Below are positions 29,351-37,595 of a DNA stretch of 64,000 bases, piece after piece. Numbering within the stretch: the stretch's first letter is position 1; each line of letters opens with the position of its first letter. The DNA is from Pseudomonas sp. TH31 (GTDB lineage Bacteria; Pseudomonadota; Gammaproteobacteria; Pseudomonadales; Pseudomonadaceae). The notes below the pieces were generated by a model. It had not been told where the DNA came from. It did no database searches and worked only from the letters and a program-made list of their open reading frames with translations. The stretch is taken from the NCBI RefSeq assembly GCF_016650815.1, contig NZ_JAEKEZ010000013.1, positions 118,976 through 182,975 on the forward strand, in the 5' to 3' direction. The translations under genes were made by a program, and so were the position numbers.

Positions 29351-30199
29351 ATGGATTTCGTAGTCATTGACGTTGAAACCGCCAATCCAGACCTTGCAAG
29401 CATCTGCCAAGTTGGCATCGCCGTTTTCTCAAACGGACAATTCTCAGAGTCATGGAGCACGCTCGTTAATCCAAATGACTACTTTGATTCTCACAACGTT
29501 TCAGTTCACGGCATAAATGAGGAAATGGTTGCATCGGCACCGCATTGGATAGAAGTACATGATCGCCTGAGAGCCAATTTCTCTAATCAAATATTGGCTA
29601 GCCATACGCCATTCGACAGAACTGCAATTCGCAGGGCCTGTGAAAAGTCTTCAACAATCTCACTTGATTGCCGGTGGCTTGATACGGCGCGAGTTGTTAG
29701 GCGCACTTGGCCTATTTTTTCACAGTCTGGTTATGGGCTTGCAAATGTTGCCGCTCACTTCGGCATAAGCTTCAAGCATCACGATGCAGAAGAGGATGCG
29801 CGTGCTGCGGGTGAAATATTACTTAGAGCAATTCAGGAAACTGGTTCAAGTGCTGCCGATTGGTGCTCTTTGGCATTGCGACCAACTGCTTCATTATCAT
29901 CCTCCGAGGTTCGCACCGCCAATCCAGACGGCCCACTATTTGGTAATGTGGTTGTGTTCACCGGGGCACTTTCAATACCACGCCAAGAAGCTGCCAATGT
30001 TGCATCGTTAGCAGGCTGCGATGTTACAACTGGCGTCACGAAACATACCACTCTGCTTGTTGTCGGCGACCAAGACATTCGCATGCTGGCTGGCGCAGAA
30101 AAGAGCGCTAAGCATAGGAAGGCCGAAGAACTCATGGCGAAAGGCCAGAAAATTCGCATACTCGGAGAAAGCGACTTTGGCCACCTCATTGGTGTGTAG
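29351..30199 (+). CDS. DnaQ-like 3'-5' exonuclease with C-terminal BRCT domain
   Basis: 282 residues. The DEDDh exonuclease domain (about 1-165) shows ExoI VIDVETANPD, ExoII LASHTPFDR and ExoIII HHDAEEDA. The C-terminal BRCT domain (about 195-280) includes GNVVVFTG and KHTTLLVVGD. Similar exonuclease-BRCT proteins are known as stand-alone DNA-processing enzymes, and some lie in defence islands. A strong AAGGAGG site precedes the ATG. It is 102 bp upstream of the membrane-protein/cyclase pair, so membership in the same system is likely but unproven. Confidence 0.85.
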   Translation: MDFVVIDVETANPDLASICQVGIAVFSNGQFSESWSTLVNPNDYFDSHNVSVHGINEEMVASAPHWIEVHDRLRANFSNQILASHTPFDRTAIRRACEKSSTISLDCRWLDTARVVRRTWPIFSQSGYGLANVAAHFGISFKHHDAEEDARAAGEILLRAIQETGSSAADWCSLALRPTASLSSSEVRTANPDGPLFGNVVVFTGALSIPRQEAANVASLAGCDVTTGVTKHTTLLVVGDQDIRMLAGAEKSAKHRKAEELMAKGQKIRILGESDFGHLIGV

Positions 30200-30301
30200 T
30201 CGTCATGAGCCCTGTGGCGCATAACAAGTCATTCAAGGATCGACGTTTTGGAATGCGCCAATACGTGCCCTTAATTCCAAAGATAGAATCAAGAGGATTG
30301 C

Positions 30302-30889
30302 ATGGACAAACTCATATCACTGGTTTCAAGCCTGGAAGCAGCAATTCGCTACCTTCTGAGTGGCGCTGTGATTGCGACCATATTGGTGATGAGCCTGAAT
30401 GATCCTCGGACCATCTTTCAATGGGCTCTGTCCAATCAAGTTCCCACTGCATTGTGTGTGGCCCTTATCGGATTTACAGCTTTCTCAATCTACCGACTCG
30501 TTCTGTGGGTTGTTTTCGATTTTATAGCTTGGAAATTGAACGCTTCGGCGCCGGCAGAGTTTTTTGTGGAAGGTGTTAGCTATGCCAAGCCATACGCTAA
30601 GTTTCTTCGCTGGAGGCACTCAGAAGACCTGCCTCAGTCGCTTAGCGGCTATCTAACCTACCGCTGGTCTGTCGCACATTTCGCCCTTGTTTCCGGACTG
30701 GCGGGGCTCGTCGCGGCACTCAGTGGACAAAGCAATTCCGTTATTATCGACCTACGATGCTGGGTATTGCTCGTTTCACTTAGCGTTGCTGCGTTTGGCT
30801 TCTGGCAGATTTCTTTTCTTTACCGGGTGGAAAGGGAGCTGTGTCGTGATCGCAATGCTCTCCCTCTAGCCAAAGGGCAGCCATCATGA
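30302..30889 (+). CDS. Four-helix membrane protein, candidate effector partner of the cyclase-like protein
   Basis: 195 residues with four hydrophobic segments: about 16-32, 48-74, 124-142 and 150-170. A conserved-looking polar stretch (FFVEGVSYAKPYAKFLRWRHSEDLP) lies between the pairs and a charged C-terminal tail follows. No signal peptide or known domain was recognised. The ATGA overlap with the cyclase-like gene means the two are translated as a pair. In Pycsar systems a cyclase is paired with a membrane effector (PycTM); the same role here is inference. Confidence 0.7.
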   Translation: MDKLISLVSSLEAAIRYLLSGAVIATILVMSLNDPRTIFQWALSNQVPTALCVALIGFTAFSIYRLVLWVVFDFIAWKLNASAPAEFFVEGVSYAKPYAKFLRWRHSEDLPQSLSGYLTYRWSVAHFALVSGLAGLVAALSGQSNSVIIDLRCWVLLVSLSVAAFGFWQISFLYRVERELCRDRNALPLAKGQPS

Positions 30890-31686
30890 AAACAGATACC
30901 GATTGGAATCAAGGGCGCTATCTGCTGTTCCTAGACATTCTTGGTTTCAGCAAACTGGTGGAAACGAAGAGTACCCAAGAAATCTACGCGACCATTGATA
31001 ACGCACTTAAAGCCTTTGGGCGATGGGAAGAACTGAATGGGCTCTTCAAGACCATTTACTTCTCAGATACCTTCCTCTTCTATCAAGGGCCCAAAGGTTA
31101 TGGCAGTTGGGCATTCCTGGACATCTATGCCATCGGCGGCATGGTCCTATCCGCACTGCTGGCGGCAGGTATTCCTGCAAGGGGAGCAATCTCATTTGGT
31201 GAGTTTGAGGTCGATCTTGACTCCACAGGCCGCCATCAAGTCTATTTCGGCAAGGCACTGATAGAAGCCTACAAAGCAGAGCAGCAGGAGAAGTGGATCG
31301 GGATCACGATTATGCCTTCGGCCTGGAGGCCCTATGAAGCTGAAAATCCAGGAGTTATCGATGCATTCGCTCGTGAAAAAGTATGGTCAAAGAGGGCGGA
31401 TGGAGTCCTGCTTCTGAATCCATTCATCAAGCTCCGCTCTTGGTACTCATCCGCATTGATTGGCGAAGTCGATAAGCCATACTCACAATGGGATGCACCG
31501 GAATTTCCCAACGATATTCTTGGTTTTAAGTTTCTGCGGGAGAAAGCCGCGTCGTACGCAGCTAAAAACGACTTCACCAGTCCCGAAGCCATCAAGTACC
31601 ACGCGACGATTCGTTTTCTTGAGTGCATTCAGGGCAAAGACCTCTATGCATGGGGCGAACAAGCGGCACTACCTAGCAACTATTAA
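30886..31686 (+). CDS. Class III nucleotide-cyclase-like protein
   Basis: 266 residues. The N-terminal FLDILGFSKLVE supplies the first metal-binding Asp of class III cyclases and IYFSDTFLFYQ the second (usually in a GD motif). PARGAISFGEF corresponds to the family's VRxGIxxG strand. The later NxxxR substrate-clamp region is altered (FGKALIEAYKAEQ), so product nucleotide cannot be predicted. No sensor or membrane domain is attached. Coupling to a membrane protein inside a mobile element suggests phage-defence signalling of the Pycsar kind (inference). Confidence 0.72.
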   Translation: MKTDTDWNQGRYLLFLDILGFSKLVETKSTQEIYATIDNALKAFGRWEELNGLFKTIYFSDTFLFYQGPKGYGSWAFLDIYAIGGMVLSALLAAGIPARGAISFGEFEVDLDSTGRHQVYFGKALIEAYKAEQQEKWIGITIMPSAWRPYEAENPGVIDAFAREKVWSKRADGVLLLNPFIKLRSWYSSALIGEVDKPYSQWDAPEFPNDILGFKFLREKAASYAAKNDFTSPEAIKYHATIRFLECIQGKDLYAWGEQAALPSNY

Positions 31687-31790
31687 CAGGTCGGCTAATA
31701 ACGGGTTCAAGTTGTTAGTTGCGGTCACTCGAGACTGCGTTCCGCAGCCCTAACCAGAACATTAGCAAATGACTGCAATGGGTCGACTTC
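31687..31790. other. Short non-coding stretch after the cyclase gene
   Basis: About 100 bp between the cyclase-like stop and the right inverted repeat. No gene or clear terminator seen. Confidence 0.5.
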
Positions 31791-31891
31791 TGCCAGTCAG
31801 GGCCACCCAGTGTGCTGGTCAAATCCGATGCAAACGACTGGTCAAGTCGAATGCAAATGGGTGGTCAGGTGGAGTGCAATTACCCAGTCAA
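31791..31891 (-). repeat. Right inverted terminal repeat of the cyclase cassette (IS21-like)
   Basis: Reverse-complement partner of 29009-29109, including the TTGACCAG/CGTTTGCATC repeat units. The outer edge may be a TGT at about 31894-31896 on the complementary strand, as usual for IS21-family ends. Confidence 0.8.
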
Positions 31892-32032
31892 ACACAGAAC
31901 CATTACGCGCCATTTTCTAGTCAAACTATTCATCAGGATTGACTGTCAATGCGTTTTCGGGGAATCGGCTAAAAACCCTGCAAATACGGGCTTTCACAGG
32001 TGTCAAAGGTACGCCGGGTACTTGATATAGCG
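31892..32032. other. Right end of element 1
   Basis: Non-coding DNA from the cassette's outer edge to the hrpB junction. It contains a short palindrome TTGACTGTCAA at about 31939-31949. The left end has a related TTGACTG string and a CTCACGTTGTGAG palindrome near 22986-22998, possibly recombinase or accessory binding sites. Confidence 0.45.
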
Positions 32033-32098
32033 CATTACTGGCCGGATGATCCGTTGGTGGCCGAGGCGACTGCTCGGATCAAGCCGCGTAAAAGCTGA
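32033..32098 (+). pseudogene. hrpB: Displaced native 3' end of hrpB
   Basis: Reads HYWPDDPLVAEATARIKPRKS followed by stop. This is the expected continuation of HrpB after GRYPK (the family ends with a ...RYPKHxWPDDP pattern). It marks the right attachment junction of element 1. Confidence 0.9.
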
Positions 32099-32180
32099 AG
32101 ATCAAAGGATCGCAGCCTTCGGCAGCTCCTACATTGCAATGCGATCCCTGTAGGAGCTGCCGAAGGCTGCGATCTTTTGA
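32099..32180. repeat. REP pair
   Basis: Inverted REP hairpin (GATCGCAGCCTTCGGCAGCT ... GCCGAAGGCTGCGATCTTTT) immediately after the native hrpB stop. It probably is the original hrpB terminator. Confidence 0.75.
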
Positions 32181-32189
32181 TCTTAAAAA

Positions 32190-33119
32190 TCACGAGACCG
32201 AAGCAGACCCTTCAGCCTTGGCAGTCAATTGCTCCCGACAATAGTCGGCAAACAACTGCGCAGGTTTGGTCAACTGCCCACGCTTCAACCACGCTGCCAC
32301 CAGCCCTGATCCGGTGACGTCTTCGACGATGTCCACGCAGACCACTTTCTGGCCGTCATAGGTGCACTCCGAATGCGGCCGCGTGACCAGGATCGAGAAG
32401 CCGAACCCTTGCCCGACCATCCCCCGGACCATCTCGATCGACGGTGAACTGAAGGCGATTCGTGGCGTCAGGCCCAACTCTTCGAACAGGCTCACGAAGT
32501 AGGTCCGGCTCGGTTGCACGTCCAGCAGAATCATCGGCTCCAGACATAGATCGCGCAGCGATACTTGCTTGAGCTGAGCAAAGCGATGGTCGGCCGGTAG
32601 CAATGCATAAGGCCGCTGCGCCGGCATCAAGGGTTCGGTCTGGATCGTCGCATCGAGGTCGTGTTCATACAGAATCGCCAGGTCAAAGGTGCCGGAGGTC
32701 AGGCCTTGCACCAACTCTTGTTGCTCCCCGTCGCGGATGCGGATGCCCACCCCCGGATACAGCGCCGAGAACCCGGCAATCAACTGTGGCAGGTACAGCG
32801 GTGCGACGGTTTCAAAGCAGCCGATATCGATTTGCCCGGCCACCACGTCGTTGTCGGCCAAGGCGTTCTGTTCGAACTCCTTGGCCATGCGCAGCAATTC
32901 CTGGGCCTTGCGGTAGAAACGCGCGCCACTGGGGGTCAAGGATACGCCCTGGGCGTGATGACGGATCAGCAGTTGCACGCCGAAGCTGTCTTCCAGGCCC
33001 TTGATCGCCGTGGAGATCGCCGGCTGGGCGATATACAGCTTACGAGAGGCCTCGGCGACGCTGCCGCACTCGACGGTGGTGATGAAATACTTCAATTGAC
33101 GCAGGTTGTAGGCAGCCAC
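32190..33119 (-). CDS. LysR-family transcriptional regulator
   Basis: 309 residues with an N-terminal winged helix (LRQLKYFITTVECGSVAEASRKLYIAQPAISTAIKGLE) and a LysR substrate-binding domain (about 90-295). It is transcribed away from the aldehyde dehydrogenase across 213 bp, the usual layout for a LysR activator of a divergent catabolic operon. The effector is unknown. Confidence 0.92.
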   Translation of the reverse strand: MAAYNLRQLKYFITTVECGSVAEASRKLYIAQPAISTAIKGLEDSFGVQLLIRHHAQGVSLTPSGARFYRKAQELLRMAKEFEQNALADNDVVAGQIDIGCFETVAPLYLPQLIAGFSALYPGVGIRIRDGEQQELVQGLTSGTFDLAILYEHDLDATIQTEPLMPAQRPYALLPADHRFAQLKQVSLRDLCLEPMILLDVQPSRTYFVSLFEELGLTPRIAFSSPSIEMVRGMVGQGFGFSILVTRPHSECTYDGQKVVCVDIVEDVTGSGLVAAWLKRGQLTKPAQLFADYCREQLTAKAEGSASVS

Positions 33120-33332
33120 GGCAAACCTCAGGGGTTGGATGAACTCGACATCCAGGCAATTTGCGCGCCGCCCGCATCCGTTCTGACGACGGTGTTTTTA
33201 TGCTTGAACAATAACCACATGCGGTTCGACTGGGGGAGATTGGCTGCCTAGTTTTTTCATCGTCTGCGATGACATTTTTACTATTTTTACTGGACACAGT
33301 CCTGGGCCACCATCCAGACACAAGAAAAGCCC
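33120..33332. promoter_or_regulatory. Divergent LysR/aldehyde dehydrogenase control region
   Basis: 213 bp that must hold both divergent promoters and any LysR operator (T-N11-A type). No single site stands out by eye. Confidence 0.45.
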
Positions 33333-34839
33333 ATGGAGCATCTGAACGTGTTCGAGCTTGCATATTGGCAAAATAAAGCCGCTGCGCTGCAGTTTCCCGA
33401 CCAGGCCGTGATCGACGGCAAACCTCGTTGGGCGCGGTCGGGACAGACTTTCAGGGTGATCAACCCGGCGACCGACCAGTGCCTGGCCAACGTGGCCGCT
33501 TGCGGCGGTGAAGAGGTGGACGCAGCCGTGCGCAATGCGCGACAAGTGTTCGAGGCCGGCAGTTGGTCGGCGCGTTCGCCGGCCGAGCGCAAGCAAGTGC
33601 TGCTGCGCCTGGCGGACCTGATCATGACCCACCGCGAAGAACTGGCGCTGCTCGACTCGCTGAACATGGGCAAGCCGGTGATGGACGCCTATAACATCGA
33701 CGTGCCGGGCGCCGCCGGGGTGTTTCGCTGGTACGCCGAAAGCCTCGACAAACTCTACGACCAGATCGCCCCCAGTGCACGCAATGTGCTGGCGACCATC
33801 ACTCGCGAACCCTTGGGCGTGGTCGCCGCAGTGGTGCCGTGGAACTTTCCGCTGGACATGGCCGCCTGGAAACTCGCGCCGGCCCTCGCCGCCGGCAATT
33901 CGGTGATTCTCAAACCCGCCGAACAATCACCGTTTTCCGCCCTGCGCCTGGCCGCGCTGGCGCTGGAAGCCGGCCTGCCACCGGGGGTGCTGAACGTGCT
34001 GCCGGGGCTTGGCGAGCAGACCGGCAAAGCGCTCGGTTTGCACCCGGACGTTGATTGCCTGGTGTTCACCGGATCCACCGAAGTCGGCAAGTACTTCATG
34101 CAGTACTCGGCGCAATCGAACCTGAAACAGGTATGGCTGGAGTGCGGCGGCAAGAGTGCCAACCTGGTGTTCGCCGATTGCCAGGATCTGGACCTGGCCG
34201 CGCAAAAAGCCGCGTTCGGTATCTTTTTCAATCAGGGCGAAGTCTGCTCGGCCAACTCGCGACTGCTGGTGGAACGTTCGATTCACGATGAATTCATCGA
34301 ACGCCTCAAGGTGCAGGCCGAGCGCTGGCAACCGGGCGATCCGCTGGACCCGGCGAGCTGCGCCGGGGCCATTGTCGATAGCCGTCAGACCGCACGGATC
34401 ATGCGGTTCATCCAGGACGCCGAACACCTGGGCGCGACCAACGTCTGCGGTGGCCGGCAGTCGACCTTCAACGGCAGTGACAACTTCATCCAGCCGACCA
34501 TTTTTACCGGCGTGCGCCCGGACATGCCGTTATTTCGCGATGAAGTATTCGGTCCGGTCTTGGCCGTCACCGCGTTCGATGACGAGGCCCACGCCTTGCA
34601 ACTGGCGAACGACAGCGTCTATGCCCTGGCCGCGTCGCTGTGGACCGACGACCTCAATCGCGCCCACCGTGTGGCGCGACAACTGCGTGCTGGCACGGTG
34701 TCGGTCAACAGCGTCGATGCGCTGGATGTGACGGTGCCTTTCGGGGGGCAAACAGTCCGGTTTCGGCCGTGACTTGTCGCTGCATTCATTCGATAAATAC
34801 ACCCAGTTGAAGACCACCTGGTTTCAGCTGCGCTCATAA
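33333..34839 (+). CDS. NAD(P)-dependent aldehyde dehydrogenase, PuuC/gamma-glutamyl-aminoaldehyde type (apparent frameshift)
   Basis: About 500 residues when repaired. Motifs: PWNFPLDM, FTGSTEVGKYF, catalytic Glu in LECGGKSANLVF, and catalytic Cys in FNQGEVCSANSR. Near the C-terminus the frame shifts at the G-run 34743-34748: the family motif PFGG(x)KQSGFGRD needs two more bases. The other frame then reads KQSGFGRDLSLHSFDKYTQLKTTWFQLRS to a stop at 34837-34839. It is the first gene of a catabolic cluster with the class III aminotransferase downstream, so aminoaldehyde oxidation after transamination is likely. Confidence 0.88.
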
Positions 34840-34871
34840 CAGCCGCTCATAATAAAAATGGAGAACTGGCG

Positions 34872-36241
34872 ATGACCACACCACGTGAAACCCGTGACTA
34901 CCAGGCCGCCGACGCTGCGCACCACATCCACGCATTCGTCGATCAGAAGGCACTCAATGACGAAGGGCCCCGGTGATGGTCCGTGGCGAGCGCCTGCACC
35001 TGTGGGACAACGACGGTCGACGTTACCTCGACGGCATGTCCGGGCTGTGGTGCACCAATCTCGGTTACGGCCGCAAGGACCTGGCCGCTGCCGCGACCCG
35101 GCAGTTGGAGCAGTTGCCGTACTACAACATGTTTTTCCACACCACCCACCCGCAGGTGATCGAGCTGTCGGAGCTGCTGTTCAGCCTGTTGCCAGGGCAC
35201 TACAGCCATGCGATCTACACCAACTCCGGCTCTGAAGCCAACGAGGTGTTGATCCGTACCGTGCGCCGCTACTGGCAGGTGCTCGGCAAGCCCGAAAAGA
35301 AAATCATGATTGGTCGCTGGAACGGTTACCACGGCTCGACCCTGGCCGCGACGGCGCTGGGCGGGATGAAATTCATGCACGAAATGGGCGGCATGATTCC
35401 GGACATCGAGCACATCGATGAGCCGTACTACTTCGCTCACGAGGGCGACCTGACCCCGGCCGAATTTGGCCTGCGGGCGGCGCAGCAACTGGAAACGAAG
35501 ATTCTCGAACTGGGCGCGGACAAGGTCGCAGGGTTCATTGCCGAACCGTTCCAGGGCGCCGGCGGCATGATCTTTCCACCAGAAAGCTACTGGCCGCAGA
35601 TCCAGCGCATTTGTCGCAAGTACGATGTGCTGTTGTGTGCCGACGAAGTGATCGGAGGCTTTGGCCGCACCGGAGAATGGTTCGCCCATGAGCACTTTGG
35701 TTTCGAGCCGGACACCTTGTCGATCGCCAAGGGGCTGACCTCCGGTTATATCCCGATGGGCGGGTTGATCCTGTCGAAGAAAATAGCCTCGGTATTGGTG
35801 GAGCAGGGCGGGGTGTTTGCCCACGGCCTGACCTATTCCGGGCACCCGGTGGCGGCGGCGGTGGCGATTGCCAACCTCAAGGCGCTGCGCGATGAAGGCG
35901 TGGTCGCAAGGGTCAAGGATGACATCGGACCTTATCTGCAACAGTGCCTGCGCGAGGTGTTCGGCAACCATCCGCTGGTGGGCGATATCCAGGGCGTGGG
36001 CATGGTCGCGGCGCTGCAATTGGCCGAGGACAAGGGCAGTCGCAAGCGTTTCGCCAATGAAAACGACATGGCCTGGCGCTGCCGCACGATAGGCTTCGAG
36101 GAGGGGGTGATTATTCGCTCGACACTGGGGCGGATGATCATGGCGCCGGCATTGATTGCCAGTCGCGAAGAGGTTGATGAGTTGGTCGGCAAAACCTTGC
36201 GTGCGCTGGATCGTACGGCGCAGGAATACGGCCGGCTCTGA
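34872..36241 (+). CDS. Class III PLP aminotransferase, putrescine/omega-amino acid:pyruvate type (apparent frameshift)
   Basis: About 456 residues when repaired. The ATG at 34872 (MTTPRETRDYQAADAAHHIH) is out of frame with the body. One base is missing near 34972-34973 (CGGTG where CGGGTG would read PRVMVRGERLHLWD). Body motifs: GMSGLWCTNLGYG, TNSGSEANEVLIRT, NGYHGSTLAATALGG, DEVIGGFGRTGEWFAHEHFG and the PLP-lysine context SIAKGLTSGYIPMGG. SpuC/Tpa-like enzymes move the amino group of diamines, taurine or beta-alanine to pyruvate; the substrate is not set by sequence alone. Confidence 0.87.
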
Positions 36242-36262
36242 TCTGAAACGGTTGTAGTCCGA

Positions 36263-36340
36263 AAAGATCGCAGCCTGCGGCAGCTCCTACAGAGGATCTT
36301 ATTCCCCTGTAGGAGCTGCCGCAGGCTGCGATCTTTTGCT
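36263..36340. repeat. REP pair
   Basis: Inverted REP hairpin (GATCGCAGCCTGCGGCAGCT ... GCCGCAGGCTGCGATCTTTT) between the aminotransferase and the ABC transporter genes. Confidence 0.75.
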
Positions 36341-36600
36341 TTTTCTGGCGTCTTGCACCCACCCCGGGCATCCCTGCCCACGGCGCCCGATTGCAGTGCG
36401 TGCTACACAGCTTTTTCATCATTCGCAGCCACATATTTCCTAATTTTCCTAATCCCGGGCATGGGCCAACATCGACCTTGCCAGTCAGCCAGACGCTGAC
36501 CACCCAAGGGGCCGAATAGAGCCCCTCAGTTGCATCCGCTTCGAGGCCACTGGCCGTACTGCCCATTACAAAACTAAATCAACAGCTTTGGGAGTGCTCC
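36341..36600 (+). promoter_or_regulatory. Leader region of the ABC transporter genes
   Basis: 260 bp without a credible gene. A GGGAGTG site lies just before the ATG at 36601. It presumably contains the transporter promoter; no operator was recognised. Confidence 0.35.
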
Positions 36601-37557
36601 ATGATCAAGTCCTTGCTTACCCGCTTCGCTCACCCACTGGCGGTCACCGCCATCGCCGCGACGGTCGCCACCAGCGCCCAGGCCGGTACCCTTTCCATCG
36701 GCCATACCACGTGGGTCGGCTACGGCACCCTCTACCTCGCCCAGGACCTGGGCTACTTCAAGGAAAACGGTCTGAGCGTCGAGTTGCCCGTCGTCGAGGA
36801 GGCCTCGATGTACATGGCCGCCCAGGCCTCGGGGGAATTGTCAGGTTCGGCATCGACCATCGACGAAGTGCTCAAGTACCGTCCGCAGTTCTGCTTCAAG
36901 GCCGTCGCCGCGCTGGATGATAGCCATGGTGGTGACGGTGTACTGGTCGGCAAGGACGTCAAGAGTCTTCAGGAGTTGAAGGGCCAGGCCGTGGCCGTGA
37001 ACGAAGGTTCGACTTCGCAGTTCTGGCTGTCCTACTTGCTGAAAAAGAACGGCATGAAAATGAGCGACATCACCGTGCAGAACATGACCGCCGATGACGC
37101 CGCCACTGCGTTTATCGCCGGTCGCGTGCCGGCCGCCGTGACGTGGGAGCCGCATCTGTCGATGGTCCGCAGCAAGCAGCAGGGCAAGGTGCTGATCGAC
37201 AGCAGCAGTACGCCAGGGGTGATTGTCGATGTGGTGGCGCTTAACTGTTCGGTCATCGAAAAGCAGCCAGAAGACGTGAAAGCGCTGGTGGCCGGTCTGT
37301 ACAAAGCGGTCAAGTACACCCGTGAGCATCCGGAAGAAGCCTACAAAATCATGGCCAAGGGCGTCGGTGGCTACCTGGCCGATCCGAAGGAATTGGCAGC
37401 GGCCGCTCAAGGCGTGCGCTTCTACGATCAGGCCATGAGCGAAAAACTGTTCGGCGCGCCGGGCAAGCCGGGGGACAGCGCACCGTTGATCAAACTGGCC
37501 AATGAAACCGCCAGCGAATTGCAGGGCAAGCCCTACAACGTCACAATGACGACCTGA
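36601..37557 (+). CDS. ABC transporter periplasmic substrate-binding protein (NMT1/SsuA-like)
   Basis: 318 residues with a signal peptide (cleavage after TSAQA, about residue 26) and an NMT1/THI5-type binding fold (TLSIGHTTWVGYGTLYLAQDLGYFKENGL). Proteins of this fold bind taurine, sulfonates, nitrate, pyrimidines and similar small molecules. Near the aminotransferase and aldehyde dehydrogenase it most likely captures an amine-type substrate for that pathway. The permease follows 38 bp downstream. Confidence 0.87.
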   Translation: MIKSLLTRFAHPLAVTAIAATVATSAQAGTLSIGHTTWVGYGTLYLAQDLGYFKENGLSVELPVVEEASMYMAAQASGELSGSASTIDEVLKYRPQFCFKAVAALDDSHGGDGVLVGKDVKSLQELKGQAVAVNEGSTSQFWLSYLLKKNGMKMSDITVQNMTADDAATAFIAGRVPAAVTWEPHLSMVRSKQQGKVLIDSSSTPGVIVDVVALNCSVIEKQPEDVKALVAGLYKAVKYTREHPEEAYKIMAKGVGGYLADPKELAAAAQGVRFYDQAMSEKLFGAPGKPGDSAPLIKLANETASELQGKPYNVTMTT

Positions 37558-37595
37558 TCGACAACCGCTTCGTCAGCCCGCTCTAGGAGGTCCGC

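Larger units (their letters stand above)
29009..31891. mobile_element. 2.9-kb passenger cassette with inverted IS21-type ends and no transposase
   Basis: Roughly 100-bp inverted repeats enclose three rightward genes: DnaQ-BRCT exonuclease, membrane protein and cyclase-like protein. No istA or istB remains, so mobility would need an IS21-family transposase in trans (inference). The cassette lies between the recombinase operon and the right end of element 1. Confidence 0.75.
22931..32032 (+). mobile_element. Integrative element 1 (four-gene tyrosine-recombinase element carrying a cyclase cassette)
   Basis: Both boundaries are fixed by the split of hrpB: left after TATCCGAAG (22921-22929, plus a shared C) and right before CATTACTGG (32033). 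The interior is visibly AT-richer than the flanking core genes. It contains four overlapping recombination genes at the left end (23046-28921) and a cassette with inverted IS21-type ends at the right (about 29009-31891). The layout resembles Tn554-type tnpABC elements and multi-recombinase islands such as Gamma-Mobile-Trio; membership in either is inference. Confidence 0.85.

Noticed and set aside
29351..31686. Firm call as Pycsar or CBASS
   Set aside because: No CD-NTase signature for CBASS, and the cyclase and membrane protein could not be matched securely to known PycC/PycTM clades by eye; kept as hypothesis.
22931..32032. RIT (recombinase-in-trio) element or integron
   Set aside because: RIT proteins are three of about 320-420 residues; here there are four genes with much larger partners. 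No attC-like sites or integron integrase were seen.
22921..32098. tRNA gene as attachment site of element 1
   Set aside because: Neither junction contains a tRNA; both halves belong to hrpB.
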